Of a DNA stretch of 64,000 nt, positions 1-11,700 are shown one piece after another; the stretch's first letter is position 1; each line of letters opens with the position of its first letter. The stretch comes from Acanthaster planci (Eukaryota > Echinodermata > Asteroidea > Valvatida > Acanthasteridae): the NCBI RefSeq assembly GCF_001949145.1, contig NW_019091369.1, forward strand, positions 16,907-80,906, in the 5' to 3' direction. Position numbers and translations under genes: made by a program. The notes below the pieces were generated by a model that was not told where the DNA came from, did not search any database, and was given only the letters and a program-made list of their open reading frames with translations.

Positions 1-788
1 GGTTAAGGATAAAGTAATACAAACAGTAGTAACGAAGATGACATTTGCACTACTGGGGCATAATCAAAAGCCAAGGGCTTGTACTGAAATGCCTTGAAAA
101 CAGACGGCCAGACAACAGATCACAGGACTACCAAACAGGCAAGAAATGATAAGATGACAGACGGACAAGACGGACGAAAGAAATTTGTTCCAGGCTTGAT
201 CAAGAGGTGTTTAGGCTTGCCTTTCAGCTTCGGTTCATCACAGTGAACTCGTTTCATGAAGTTTGAAAATGAAATTGAGATGTGAGCTTGGAAGGTTTAC
301 TTCTAAGTCAGATATCCATTTGGAATGAGCATCCAGTTATAACGACATTTTTTGAAGGGCACCAATAGATGTTTTACAGGATTTTCAATCTCGGATCATT
401 ACTCAACTTATGACCCTAGTTTACCATTTTCAAACTTTGTAATTGAACATGGATACACATCCAACCACACACAGAGGTTAGCATTTCATACAGAAGAAGG
501 ACATTCCTGTATTTCCTTGTCCATAAGAACACTCTGCAAAAGTACTCAGTTACAGATAAGCCTGACCCCTAAATGATTCCAAATCTGCTTTTCAGAGAGG
601 GAATCTAGCTTTGTGTGGACCTAACTTAGTCTACGGAAGGTTCCCACAGCCTGCATTATATGGACCTGCTTTGTTCCGAGGTCCACACAAACATTGCGCA
701 TACTGGTTGGCACAATCATACATACATGTACATGAGCTTACCCACAAGAAGTCTGTCAATGTACTTTTTCTTTGCCGTACTTTGGCAG
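1..788 (+). other. Intron upstream of the first visible exon of copy A
   Basis: No exon with a family match is seen here. By comparison with copies B and C, this is the intron between the second G4-like exon and the second G5-like exon of copy A, ending in the acceptor TTTGGCAG at 781-788. The P-loop and first half-domain exons of copy A must lie left of the window. The short ORFs here have no recognisable family. Confidence 0.7.
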
Positions 789-3700
789 ATCCTCCTTGGA
801 GTCCCAATTGCACCCGTGTGGTTACATACGAGGAGGGCTTGAATATGGCTCAGAAACTCAACTTGGAATACACTGAGATGACTGGGCAGCTGAACTTAAA
901 TGCGGAAGAATGCTTCGAGAAAGCAGTGAGTGAATCCTCTGGAGGGGTTTTTGTTGCAGAAGTCGGGTTTAATTTCTGCATGGTGTAGAAGGTCAAGTCA
1001 ACGGGCTGTCAGAGAGTACAGCTGAGTATGATAGCTTTGTCATTTTAATCATTGATAGGCTAATGTAAGATTGTTTGAACTCCAGCACTGATGAGGGATT
1101 CCTTTTTTCCCCCTAGGTTTATATTGCTGATGAAGGAAAGACACCAAAGAAGAAGAAAACTCTCTTTGGTTTAAGCTGGAGAAAGTCAAAGCCCCGCCCA
1201 CCACCTGAAGTACCCCCAGTAGGTAAGCCTGTCCGATCACCTGAGACATTACTTGCATTGCTTGCAACATTGCTTGTCGTCTGTCCATGGTTCAGTCATT
1301 GTAGTAGGCTCACAACATTGGGTTTTCTAGATGTTGCTTGAGAGACTCGACTGTCTTGATAAACACAAAACTTTACTTTTTCTCTGAGTTGGACAGCCCA
1401 TTCAGTAACAAATATTTTGCCAACAAACGTGATGATTAACTTGTTGATGCCTGTTGAGACAACTCTTCCTCTTCCCTGCTTCATAAGAGGATGGGGCTCA
1501 GATTCACATTCCTTGTGTTTTATTGCCCCAAGATGAAGCCCCTCGGATTGAAATCCAAACCTCAACCATCGCAGAGGACTTTGGCAAGGCGTTGGAGCAG
1601 CCAGCCTTCTCTGACGTCGTCTTCATCGTTGAAGAGAAGAGCATCTTGGCTCACAAAATGGTGCTGTGTAGTGCCTCCAACTTCTTCTGTTGTGTGTTTG
1701 GCCAGGACCCACCGGACCAGGTTGGCTGCGTTTCTTCTTTACTTCACCCACATTTCCAAGAGCAGTACAAATGATGCCAAAAAATGATGATTGACAGTGT
1801 CAATTCAGTGTTTATTTTTCTGAAAATGTCTATCTGATAATAACATGTCAAATAATAAGTTCTGCAGTAATCCACTCTGTTTTGTGTATGGAGAAAACAG
1901 CCCAGTGTTTGCCTTTTCTGATTTCATCACATGATTTATTTTAGGATACAGCCAGCCATCCCTCAGTCATGAACTTTACCTGGGAGGATATCAACCAGGG
2001 CAAGATTACTGGTTTAGCTGGTATCCTGTGATGAAGTGACCCCAGAAGGAAGTCTGCTTGAGAAAGCAAAGACCCAGGTGATGATCAGTGCAGACATCTC
2101 TTACAAGACCTTCCTCTATATCGTGGAGTTTCTGTACACAGGTAATGACAAAACTCATATTTTTAAAACCAGAATTTGTTTTTCCACTTCCTTGTTTCAC
2201 CTTTGGGTATCCAGCCACTTAATAACATGTCTCGTTACAGTAGTTAATCTTTTGGCATGTATTCATCTGTATGTGAATGGTTCCTGGAATTCCATGAATG
2301 TTGCCAACATAAATGTCACTAATTATACACCTGAACTTCTTCAGAAAATTCACTGTAGAAGCCAGTCATTGGCAAGAGATCTTCATGGGTAATCAGTGTG
2401 GTCTTTTCTCTTCAAAATATTATGTGTGTCTTAGGTAAAGTGGGAGAGTAGACCATTCCAACCTTCCCAACTTTCCAGAAGCCCTCTTTACTGAGTTTAC
2501 TATAACACCCCAGAAACTTAACTGCTTACCGTAATTTTCGGAATATGAGCTGCCCAGTGCATTAGCTGCAGCACGCAAACATAAGCAAATTAAGATTTAA
2601 AGTTGGCATAGAAGCCGCACTGGGCCGGTCTATAAGCTTCACCACAGCCTGACGATCCAACTACAAAGGTGCTGCATGCTGAAGCATCAGTAGAGTGCAC
2701 CAATGATTCCACTATACGTGCAATCCTAATAAATTTAAGAAAAGGCAAAAGAAAGTGAAGTCCTCAAGTTTAATCATTTTTGTGGGCTGTTCTGTTTTGC
2801 CCTTTTTTCCAGCGGCCAGCAAATGTTATGGGGTCGGGGACGTACAATAAAATCTCAGTAACTCGAAGTGAGTTAAGTTGAAAGATCGTTATATCTCTTA
2901 GGCCGACTATTTTTGCCCAAAGAATAGGCTTTTATGTAAAAAAATTTCCCTTTATAACTGCCCTCAACATATCATCTGGTTATCTCGAAGTTTTTGTGAC
3001 GTCGATCAATAAAACAATGCCAAGTCGCCTAAAAAATGAAAAATCTGCCAGAAGACCTTGTTCAAGTCGTAACATTGGAACTGCTTGTGTTGCATGCAGC
3101 ATGTAGTTGCATGCAGCATGCACAGCACACGCGCTGCACGCACCACCACGATCGAGACAAATCCCGTTTTTCGGCTAGCCTGACTGCTGCCATAGACCCA
3201 TTCATGGAGAGTCCAATCGCCGACTCTTTTCGATAACCATGTGACCACAGAAAGTGTTGTCATCAGAAAACCCAAGTGAAAAAAATTCTGATATTCTTTG
3301 GCATGTCACGCCGAGCACGATCGGCAAAAAAGACAAAAGATCTGCCACTCAAAGGTACACCACTGAAGCGGTTGATTTTTATTTAAGGGTAGAAAGAAAT
3401 CTTTAGGCAACAACTGTAAAAAATATCTCAGTAAAATGATTATTTCTCTGATAAAAAAATACTCAATGAGAATGAATAAAAAGCAGAAAAATAATCAGTA
3501 AAAAATGTTGCCACAGCAGAGCACGTAAAGTTTAAGATGACTCGGGGAATTTGTTAATAGCTAGAAGTCCGGACAACTCAAATTTTTATTTATCCTCCAA
3601 CATTCAAGTTATCAGATGTACACAGCAACCAAGGAAAACATGATTGTACCGCCCGCATGTTGTATGTGTGGCCCAGCCGCAACGTCTGGCATATAAGCCA

Positions 3701-5732
3701 CCCAGCATATAAAGTGCAGCACGCAAAAAAAGTGTGAGAATCTACATATAGGCCTTGGCTTATATTCCAAAAATTGAGGTAAATTCTGCCTTTTTGAACC
3801 TTTTCTGACATTACAGGCTTTCCCAGCATTACAGATGGGACCAGCACAGAGGACCTAGTGGCTTTACAGAAAGCATCCAATACATTCTCCTTGCCTATGC
3901 TGGACAGCATCGTCAAGAACCTACAGAATGATGGAAAGTTCCTGAATCCTAGCATTGGAACCTACCTGAATGACCAGACAGGACAGAGGGCCAAGTGGTT
4001 GTTCCTGAACAAACAGACACTGTCTGATATCCGATTCAAAGTTGAAGGTAGGCTGTGTCCCCCTTATCTCTTCTTGCCTGTTCCTCAGGATGTCCACGGT
4101 TATTGGTGAAGAACAGTTTCCAGTGGGACTGGTTTTTCGATGTATTTTGGTGATGTGGATTTTGAAAGGTTTTGTCCCAAAAACTGGAATAGACAGCATT
4201 AAACACTGAATTCTTATTTGAGAATAGCAACAATGACATTCTCATTGTTTTAGCTTGGTTTAACTCTACCACTTACCCCATCAGTCCCATTATGCAAAAA
4301 CAGAAAAGAATGTCACCTGTTTTTTTTTCATTCTTTTTGCAAAGGCGCAACGGTCTACGCTCACAAGGTGATGCTGATATCTCGCTGTGAGGTCATGAAT
4401 GGAATGTTCAGCGGAGACTTCACTGAAAGCAGCAAAGATGAGGTAATTTGGGTCTGGGCCTCTTTAGGGAGCAAGACTTTAGATTCGGGGAGAAACGATT
4501 CTCGGGTAATGAAACTGAGAGGCACACACTGTACTAGAGGGGGACTTGAGTCCACGATAAGTCATTTTCAAATCAGATATGACACCTTTCAGAGTTGTAG
4601 CTGCTTCCAACTTTGGCCCGTTTCTCTAAGAAGCAGTCATAAGAATACTGATGTCAGTTCTAATTGTGGGTGTTGCTGTAGGGCTAGGTCAACATATACC
4701 AACTACCCTAGAGTGGTGTGCTGCAGACTGCTAGGCCTCATGACACTGCTTGATAAAACTCTTTGACAGCTGTAGGTAAGTTACATTTAGCTGTATACGT
4801 AGTAACCTCAAGCGAGACATTGAGGAGAAATCATGTTGGAATTTTGTTCTTGTGATGTTTCAGATTAGAATTGAAGACGTGAGTCTGGAGTGTTTCTTGG
4901 CCCTCCTGGAGTACCTGTACACTGACCACGCCCCTATAGAGGAGGGTGATGCCGTGGGGATCCTTGTAGCCGCTGATCAGTATGGCCAAGATCGACTGAG
5001 AAATCTCTGTGAGCTGTACATCTCCAAGGGGGTAGATGTGACAGAGGAACATGTGGATGTCATTGGACTGTTGCATACAGCCCAGGTTGGAAAGATTTTC
5101 TTCCAAGTTCTAAAATGAGCACACCGGGTTCTAAAACATTCATTCATACAAGTCAAGTCTGGTTCTGAATGCCAAGTCCCCAGAATGTGCAGTCTAAATT
5201 TAGTCAAATGTTATTACTGCAGGGCTGTAGGAATAAATCTTTTAGATAATGTCACTTATTTTGTTCAGATCATTCCGGGAATTTTAGGCTTTTTTTGGCA
5301 TACCTACTCTTTACAAAATCATGGGGACTTTTTAAATGTCAGCTTTTTCGCTACCAGAGAAAAAGTCCTTTTAATAACATTTCCAGCAGATTTATGTTGG
5401 ATTTATCTCACAATCTCTATCATTCTACTCTCCATTAAAGTTGTTATTTACATTTCACTCGTATTTTAGGAGATTAACCAACATTTTCTTCATATTTATG
5501 ATTTATTATGTGGTTGGTCATTTGACAGATGTGCAATGCCAGCCAGCTTGCCGAGTGGTGCCTTGGTCTCATTTCCCGTAACTTTGTGGCCTTCCAGCAG
5601 CGGGCGGAGTTTAAGAAGCTGGAGGGGGAGAACCTGAAATATGTCACTGAGAACCGCTGGCCTCCTGCGAGCTACCTGAAAAAGGTGGAAAAATACAAGG
5701 CTCAGTGGGGGAAGAAAGGGGACAAAGTATGA
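789..5732 (+). CDS. RhoBTB/RacA-like gene copy A, 3' part (5' end outside window, one frameshift)
   Basis: Eight exons are seen: 789-925 (degenerate G5-like GTPase end, [18 protein letters not shown]), 1117-1222 (polybasic linker with KKKK and PRPPPEVPP), 1533-1720 and 1945-2141 (BTB1), 3817-4047 (BTB1-BTB2 joint), 4345-4442 and 4864-5085 (BTB2), 5529-5732 (C-terminal tail and stop). All borders have AG acceptors and GT donors, and the phases match copies B and C. The family acts as Cullin-3 substrate adaptors through the BTB domains. Exon 1945-2141 is 197 nt where the other copies have 196; the extra base shifts the frame and gives TGA at 2029. Everything else is intact, so this is either a young pseudogene or a sequence error. 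The intron before 3817 is long because it holds a transposon. It is the first gene of the + strand array. Confidence 0.85.
2023..2031 (+). other. One-base insertion and premature TGA in the BTB1 exon of copy A
   Basis: Copy A reads GGTATCCTGTGATGAAG where copy B reads GGTATCCGTGATGAAG and copy C reads GGTATCCTTGATGAAG. The added base turns the frame into ATC CTG TGA. Downstream codons continue correctly in the shifted frame up to the donor at 2142, so only one event is needed. Confidence 0.85.
2529..3779. mobile_element. 1.25-kb DNA transposon with TA target duplication in a copy A intron
   Basis: The element starts CCGTAATTTTCGGAATATG and ends, read on the - strand, CCTCAATTTTTGGAATATA, so the ends are imperfect inverted repeats of about 23 bp. 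Each end is flanked by TA. The matching introns of copies B (16454-16921) and C (29888-30349) are about 465 bp and show the uninterrupted site CTTAAATTCTGCC, against 1.68 kb in copy A. A TA duplication suits the Tc1/mariner/pogo group. No transposase is readable. Inside, a tract around 2849-3000 with AACTCGAAG-type motifs may be a second, nested element. Confidence 0.75.
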
Positions 5733-5934
5733 CAGAGGGGAAAATGAGATGTTTATTCTGTTTGGTTCTCAGTTTTTTAAAAAGAATTTAAGATGCGGAT
5801 AAGGTTTTCATGCATTTTGTTTACCGGATAAGTTAGGCTTTCAATGCATTAAAGCTGGTTTTAATCAAATCAATTAGTAATTAAGAATTATATATAGTTT
5901 TTATACTTTTATACATGTTTTATTCTATAGGTCA

Positions 5935-5940
5935 AATAAA
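5935..5940 (+). terminator. Poly(A) signal AATAAA of copy A
   Basis: A canonical AATAAA lies about 200 bp after the stop codon of copy A in an AT-rich 3' UTR. It is the first such hexamer downstream. Confidence 0.5.
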
Positions 5941-8792
5941 CCTTTTCATATGTTTCAAGGTTTAGTATTTATTACTCCTGGAAAACTGTATGTTTGGAAA
6001 CAATCATTTCCCCTTTCTGTTAGTGCAGCAACCTTGTGTCTTTATATGTATGGCCATGCTGGTGTGAGAAGCAGTGTAATGAATAATGTACATATAAGTG
6101 TTATGGTATTGCCAAGTTAGTGGACTTGGTTTTTATATGGATGTAGCAGAATGTATCTAAGAATCATTCCCTCCAACTCAAGGACGATGCTGGTACAATT
6201 TCCAAAGTGGTAAAAAATATGAATTGGCATGGTGGGGCTAGTTCCCCACACCCCAAGTGCAGGATACACCTGCTTGTCATCAGCCGATATCTAATGCGTA
6301 TTACACGACGAACATCTAACAAAAGTAACACAGTGCATTAACAATGAGCGTCCATTGGTATTGCACCGTGCTTCTTTTGTTAGATGTTTATAGCGTTAGT
6401 GCCGAAATATTATCAATTTGGAATTATTTAGTCAGAGGCCCTTCACACTTATAACTTGGGAAGAATAACAGCAATTTACTAACCAACTGAATGAAAATTG
6501 GCATATTTAATAAATGATTATGTTAATGAAACTCAAAGTCTCTCTTGTTAAAGCAATGAATTCTACGTTCACATGTTTTTCGTGAAATTTCCTACTCCTC
6601 TCCGTGAAACTATTTACCTCCCTTCGGGGTTAAGTGTATTGAAAGAAGCAGTTTCTAAACTTTTTAAATAGTTCAAGCATGCTATGAGAGTGCAGTTGTG
6701 GTAATGCTAGTCAGTGAGGACACTGTTGATTTCATAGATTTTTCTGTTCAAATTATAATAAACAAGATGCCCTCGATGAAAGCTTCGCTCGTTGGTTTAT
6801 TGCACGATGAATCACCACAGAAAATCTGCATCGGCTCAGCCTCAGTCATCGCTCATCGTAGCCCCACGGAGATACCACTTTTTTGTCGGTTGGTTGTGAA
6901 AATCAGCCCTCTGAAAGAACTCCACTGCGTGAAAAGAGTATACAGTCAAGACATGGCATTCCAAACCCTGCACACTCAAAGAATGTCCGGGTATGGAAAA
7001 TACGTTTTGTATATACTGTATTGATTAGATGTCAATCAGTGCCCGTATTTTGCTTTTAGGGCCGATCAGAAGTACTTCATTAATCGATGACGCGCACCCA
7101 TGTTCGATATTGGGCGTTAACCTTCTCGTCATTTTTTCTTATAAAATCTTGTAACTTTTTATCGGCCTAAAAGTCACAATCAGGATAATGACTTGGGTAA
7201 GTTTTCGTCTCTGGATATTTCAGGACCCCCTAGAACATTTTGCATTTATTTACTTTGTGGTTAATGCAACACCCCATTTTGAACTCGGCCAATAGGACCA
7301 GAAGATGTCGATATTTTCCCCCACTCTATCGTGGCTGCGCTTTAGCATAGTGGCTGTCGCCCTTAACCCCGACTGCAAACTATAGTTCCCCGTAGAATGA
7401 TTGCTACAGCAAAGTTTGAACATTAAAGGAGACAATCCCTGAAAAGCTGTGGCGACTCGGCCTGATGTTTGTAATTCTGTAACATTTGTGGGGTCAACTA
7501 CTCGTGAGTACTCGCGGCAGCTAGAGTAACCGCGCGCGACTTAAAAATTTATTAGTGAAGGATGGCACAAATTAACGCCGGCCACCGTAGCAATTACCGG
7601 CAGTTCACTTTCAACATGGATGCTTTCAAGCAATGCGTTTGTGACTGGAAGTTGAGTTTCATCTTGGAAACGAACTACCAGCCTTTGCTTCGCCAGAAAA
7701 GCCCCCCCCCCGCGATTGAATCCCATCCCATATGAAGCGCCCGCCGGGGGACGCTTCGCACGCACTAGCGATTGCACGTTCCGATTGGATGAACACGCAA
7801 GTTGCGTGTTCACTTCCGGGTTGATGGTTCATAATCTGTGGGCGTGGACTATGTACATGTACAACGTGCATTCGTGCTTCTCGCGCAATGTTGTGATAAA
7901 CTGCGCTGGGACTGTAGCAGCCTTCATGTACTGATCATGCACCTGAGCTGTGAATGTTATCCCTTCCAAGCCTTTTTACCATGACTATCTAGTTATTGCT
8001 TGTGATACTGCCTTGACTGCCGCTTCCGAACTGTGGCGACCAGGAACCTGTTTTTCACGTAAGTCTCGTCTCCCAAGGAATGTTTTTACTTGTACATAAG
8101 AAAAAGACCGAGGATTTTTTTAAAGTTCAAGGCTTCAGAAATTGTCCGAATCACACGGAGCAATGAGCATCCATTTTTCTCACCTTTTTGCCACAGTGCT
8201 AGAAAGGAGAGTCCACTCAAAATCTGAAGTTTTGCTAGGGTTGTAACTTAAGGCCAGCTTAGCTAGGGAATCCAGAGCATTGTCTTTGAACATTCTGAAC
8301 TTATAACTTTTTAATTTAACCTGCTTGTGTGTCTTGTCTTTCGTATTATCATTATGAATATTTGTATTATATTTTTTACCCTGCCAGGCCTCTTCAGGGT
8401 TACCCCCCTGTTTTTATTGCCTGTGTCTCAGCCTGCCCCTTTCTTTCACTGTTTGTTTTGTATTTTCCTTTTTCTCCAATAGCAGGGGCGATGGTCCGAT
8501 GTTTTTGTCGTTTGGTCGATGTTTTTGGGTGGTTTACCATTGTTTTATAATTTTATTGATGCAAATCCTCCCATCAATTTCGTAGTGTGTCGCAGATGTG
8601 AATACCAATAAAGGTATTTCAAATATATTGCCATCCAAAATAAAATAATCCCTGTTATTATAAGCTGTGTGTTTATTTTTGAATAGATTTCAAATATCAA
8701 CAATGTCAACACGGTAGCAAGAGTGATGTTAAAAGCATGGTTAGAGTTCCTACAGTAGTTGTGTGTGAAGATCTGCTAAGTGCTGCAGTGGA
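5941..8792. other. Spacer between copies A and B
   Basis: No supported gene. The first kilobase resembles the 3' flank of copy C (for example GGCCATGCTG near 6053 and 32933, and TATTTAATAAA near 6506 and 33756), so the duplicated block of A and C ran past the gene. A fold-back element lies at 6311-6388. The stretch 8560-8792 precedes the start exon of copy B. It has an AG at about 8688 followed by sequence also found before the copy C start, so part of it may be 5' UTR. Confidence 0.5.
6311..6388. repeat. Short fold-back (MITE-like) repeat
   Basis: The left arm AACATCTAACAAAAG and the right arm CTTTTGTTAGATGTT are exact reverse complements. The next bases (ACACAGTGCA against TGCACCGTG) also pair loosely, giving a hairpin of about 78 bp with no coding capacity. 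Confidence 0.6.
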
Positions 8793-11700
8793 ATGGGCGA
8801 TGGTAAGTATGAACTCCACATGAAGTTCAGAAGCATGAACATGATTAGAACCCTGTGAGCCAGAGATACATGATTGATACTCCCAGAACTGTGGGGTTCG
8901 ACGTCCGCCCGGCCCCCACGAACGTTGTTGAAGTGTGGCAGGATTCATTTCATTACCACTTACGGGCCTGGGTGTCCTTTGGTGCCCTTTTTTTCGACTA
9001 CAAATATTGTCTTGTGTTGCCAGGGAGAAAGATCAGCATCTGTATATATCTTCTCTGCATTGTTTAACATCCCACAGAAGAGAGGCTGAAGATTGTGTTG
9101 GTTGGGGATGACAAAGTGGGCAAAACCGGCTTCTTTCTCTCGTACTTCGAAGACACCTTCTCCAGTACCCCCCGAAAGTATGCCGACTACAGGGAAGATG
9201 CGATGGTCATTGATGGGAAAACTTTCCTTGTTCATGCTGTGGAAACATCTATTATGGTATGTGTCTGGAAAAAGACAATGGAAACCTGCTGGTTTGTTCA
9301 AAATTATTTCACACGTTTGTGCGGCAAAAATGTTTTGTTCGCAGTCAAATCATGTTGGTTGCTGAAACACTGTAAGCACATGCAAGAAATTATAAATGAA
9401 TAAAATGATTTTCAGTGAATGAAATGAGTTTTAGTGTATGAAATTTAAATGGAATTAAATGTCATTTATTCCTGCCTGAAATGTAAATGCAGGGGCACCT
9501 AAGTTATATAGATGTGTCATTTGACCCCTGTTCACCGATTTTTACACTTTTTCCTGGCTCAACAGTGACAATATGACATGGATGATATGAATTTACATTG
9601 AGTGTCCTTGTTTTTCCATAGANTCCATTGTCCACATCTAATAGCTGGCAATAAGCCATTTGCGAGTTAAATTTGAATAAAATCTGGTACACTGAGTTAT
9701 CTGATCACACATATGTAACAATTTGAATTCCTCAGAATAAAGACACTGTTGCTATACCTCGAGATTTGGGGCAAGCTTTTGCATAGCGACCACCATCTCT
9801 GGAATGGACTGGTGCCCTTCTTATCCATTGAAAACTATGATAGTGCAAGGCGTCTCTTATGTAAGCAAAACCTTGCCCCAAATCACAAGGTATGGCAAAA
9901 GTGCTTTTAGTCTGGAGATTTCAAATTGTTCTGTTTGTGTGATTTAAAGCACTCAATGTACCAGATTTTATTCAAATTTATCTCACAAATGGCTTTTTCC
10001 ACATTTTCGTTATTGATGTTGGGTTGAAGTAATTTACAAACATGCTGGACGGATGCTGTATAGAACAGACACTTTTTGTGTGCAGGGAGAAGATTACTAT
10101 CGTCTTCGACCTTTACTTGAGTATCCGGGAACTGACGTCTTTCTGATATGTTTTTCGGTGGAGCGCCAGTCTTCCTTTGAACACCTTGAATCAAGATGGC
10201 TGCCAGAGATCCGTCACCACATGCCCACAACTCCCATCATTCTTGTGGCCACAAAGATAGGCAAGTGCATGTGTTTATGAGTACATGTAGCCACAAGTTG
10301 GAATTTCACACAGGCTGGCTTGTGGATTGGGTTTTCAATTGCTGAGCGATTCTGTTCATTTTCCCAAGAGCATTTATGTGGATTTTCCGTATGGAAAAAT
10401 TGTGAATTACACACAGCATTTAAAACCTTTATACTTTAATTTAGTCTGCCCAAATGAATGGTCCTTGGACCAAGAAATGTTGTTCATGGTTGAATTTGAG
10501 ACTAATTTCGATGTTTGAACCTCCTTAAGGCAAGCTGTTTGGGGTTTTTGCAGATCTTCGCGGGAGTCCTCTGCACAGGTGTGTCACTTTTGACGAAGGC
10601 TTGAAAATGGCTCAGAAACATAACTTGCCATACATTGAGACAAGTGCACTCCTTCATGCCAGCAGGGTAAAGTGCCAAGGACAAGCTGTGAGTAGAATCC
10701 CGGAGAAATTACGTAGAGATTGGAAGTGATGGTGTTTTTTTTTCTCAGCCAGCAACATGTCTTTGGGTGACATACTGTTGTTGCGTTCATGCTTTTTGCA
10801 TGTATCTCTCCGGTATATGGTCTTTGCAACCTGGTTTCTGCTTTGGCTTTACAAGAGACAGTTGATCTTATTTGCACCAACTTTTGGCTTTTACTTGAGG
10901 TCAACTGCATCATCTGATGTGTACAGCTCCTACCTGACAGGCCAGCAGAGAGCAACTTGGCAAATAACTACCTAGGCTGACAGACTGCAATTTTGCCAAG
11001 CTGACAGTCAGCAAATGATACCAGCTTATGATTTGAAACTCTACAAATAATCATTGACCGCACTGTTAATGTTGGGCATCCATTATGGGCGGTCTCAACC
11101 CTCCCAAGAAGTCTGTGCATTCTCAGTTGACTCGTCAAACGGGCACCCGAGAGTCAGTGGAGGTTTCACGTATTTGGATACTGCAACAAGAAAGGTTTAC
11201 AAAATTCAAAATCTGAGGACAAAAGCGAGAACCGTTGGCATATGTCTGCCTTTTGTTGTTTTTATAGATTAGTGCTCATGGTATGGTATACCTCAGGTGG
11301 AGACAGAAAAATATAACAGAGCTGTGTGAGATAGTGAAGCCCCTTAAGAACCAAACAATGAAACAAACAAACAAACCACTAAACAGCCTCTCACTCAGTT
11401 CTCTGTACTTTGTGTCTTTCTTCAGGCAGCTGCTTGCAGTGGATTGCCTACTCTGGAAGTAGATGTTTTCCACCTTTATTTCTCCGTTCAGAGCAGGACT
11501 TCCCTGGTGAATGTTGAAACGAGATGGGTTCCAGAGATCCGCCATGCCATGCCTGACATTCCAATCCTCCTGGTTGCAACAAACATAGGCAAGTGCACAG
11601 GGGACATTCAAGACTGGTAGATTACAAAAGGCAACCTTTTTGCATCTACAACTGATTTTAACCGGTTTTATTCCCATTGCTGGATTTTCTTGACCGTCCC

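Noticed and set aside
1491-1787. 98-codon ORF overlapping the BTB1 exon of copy A
   Set aside because: It is a frame shadow. The exon at 1533-1720 is read in another frame that matches the BTB family and fits the splice phases.
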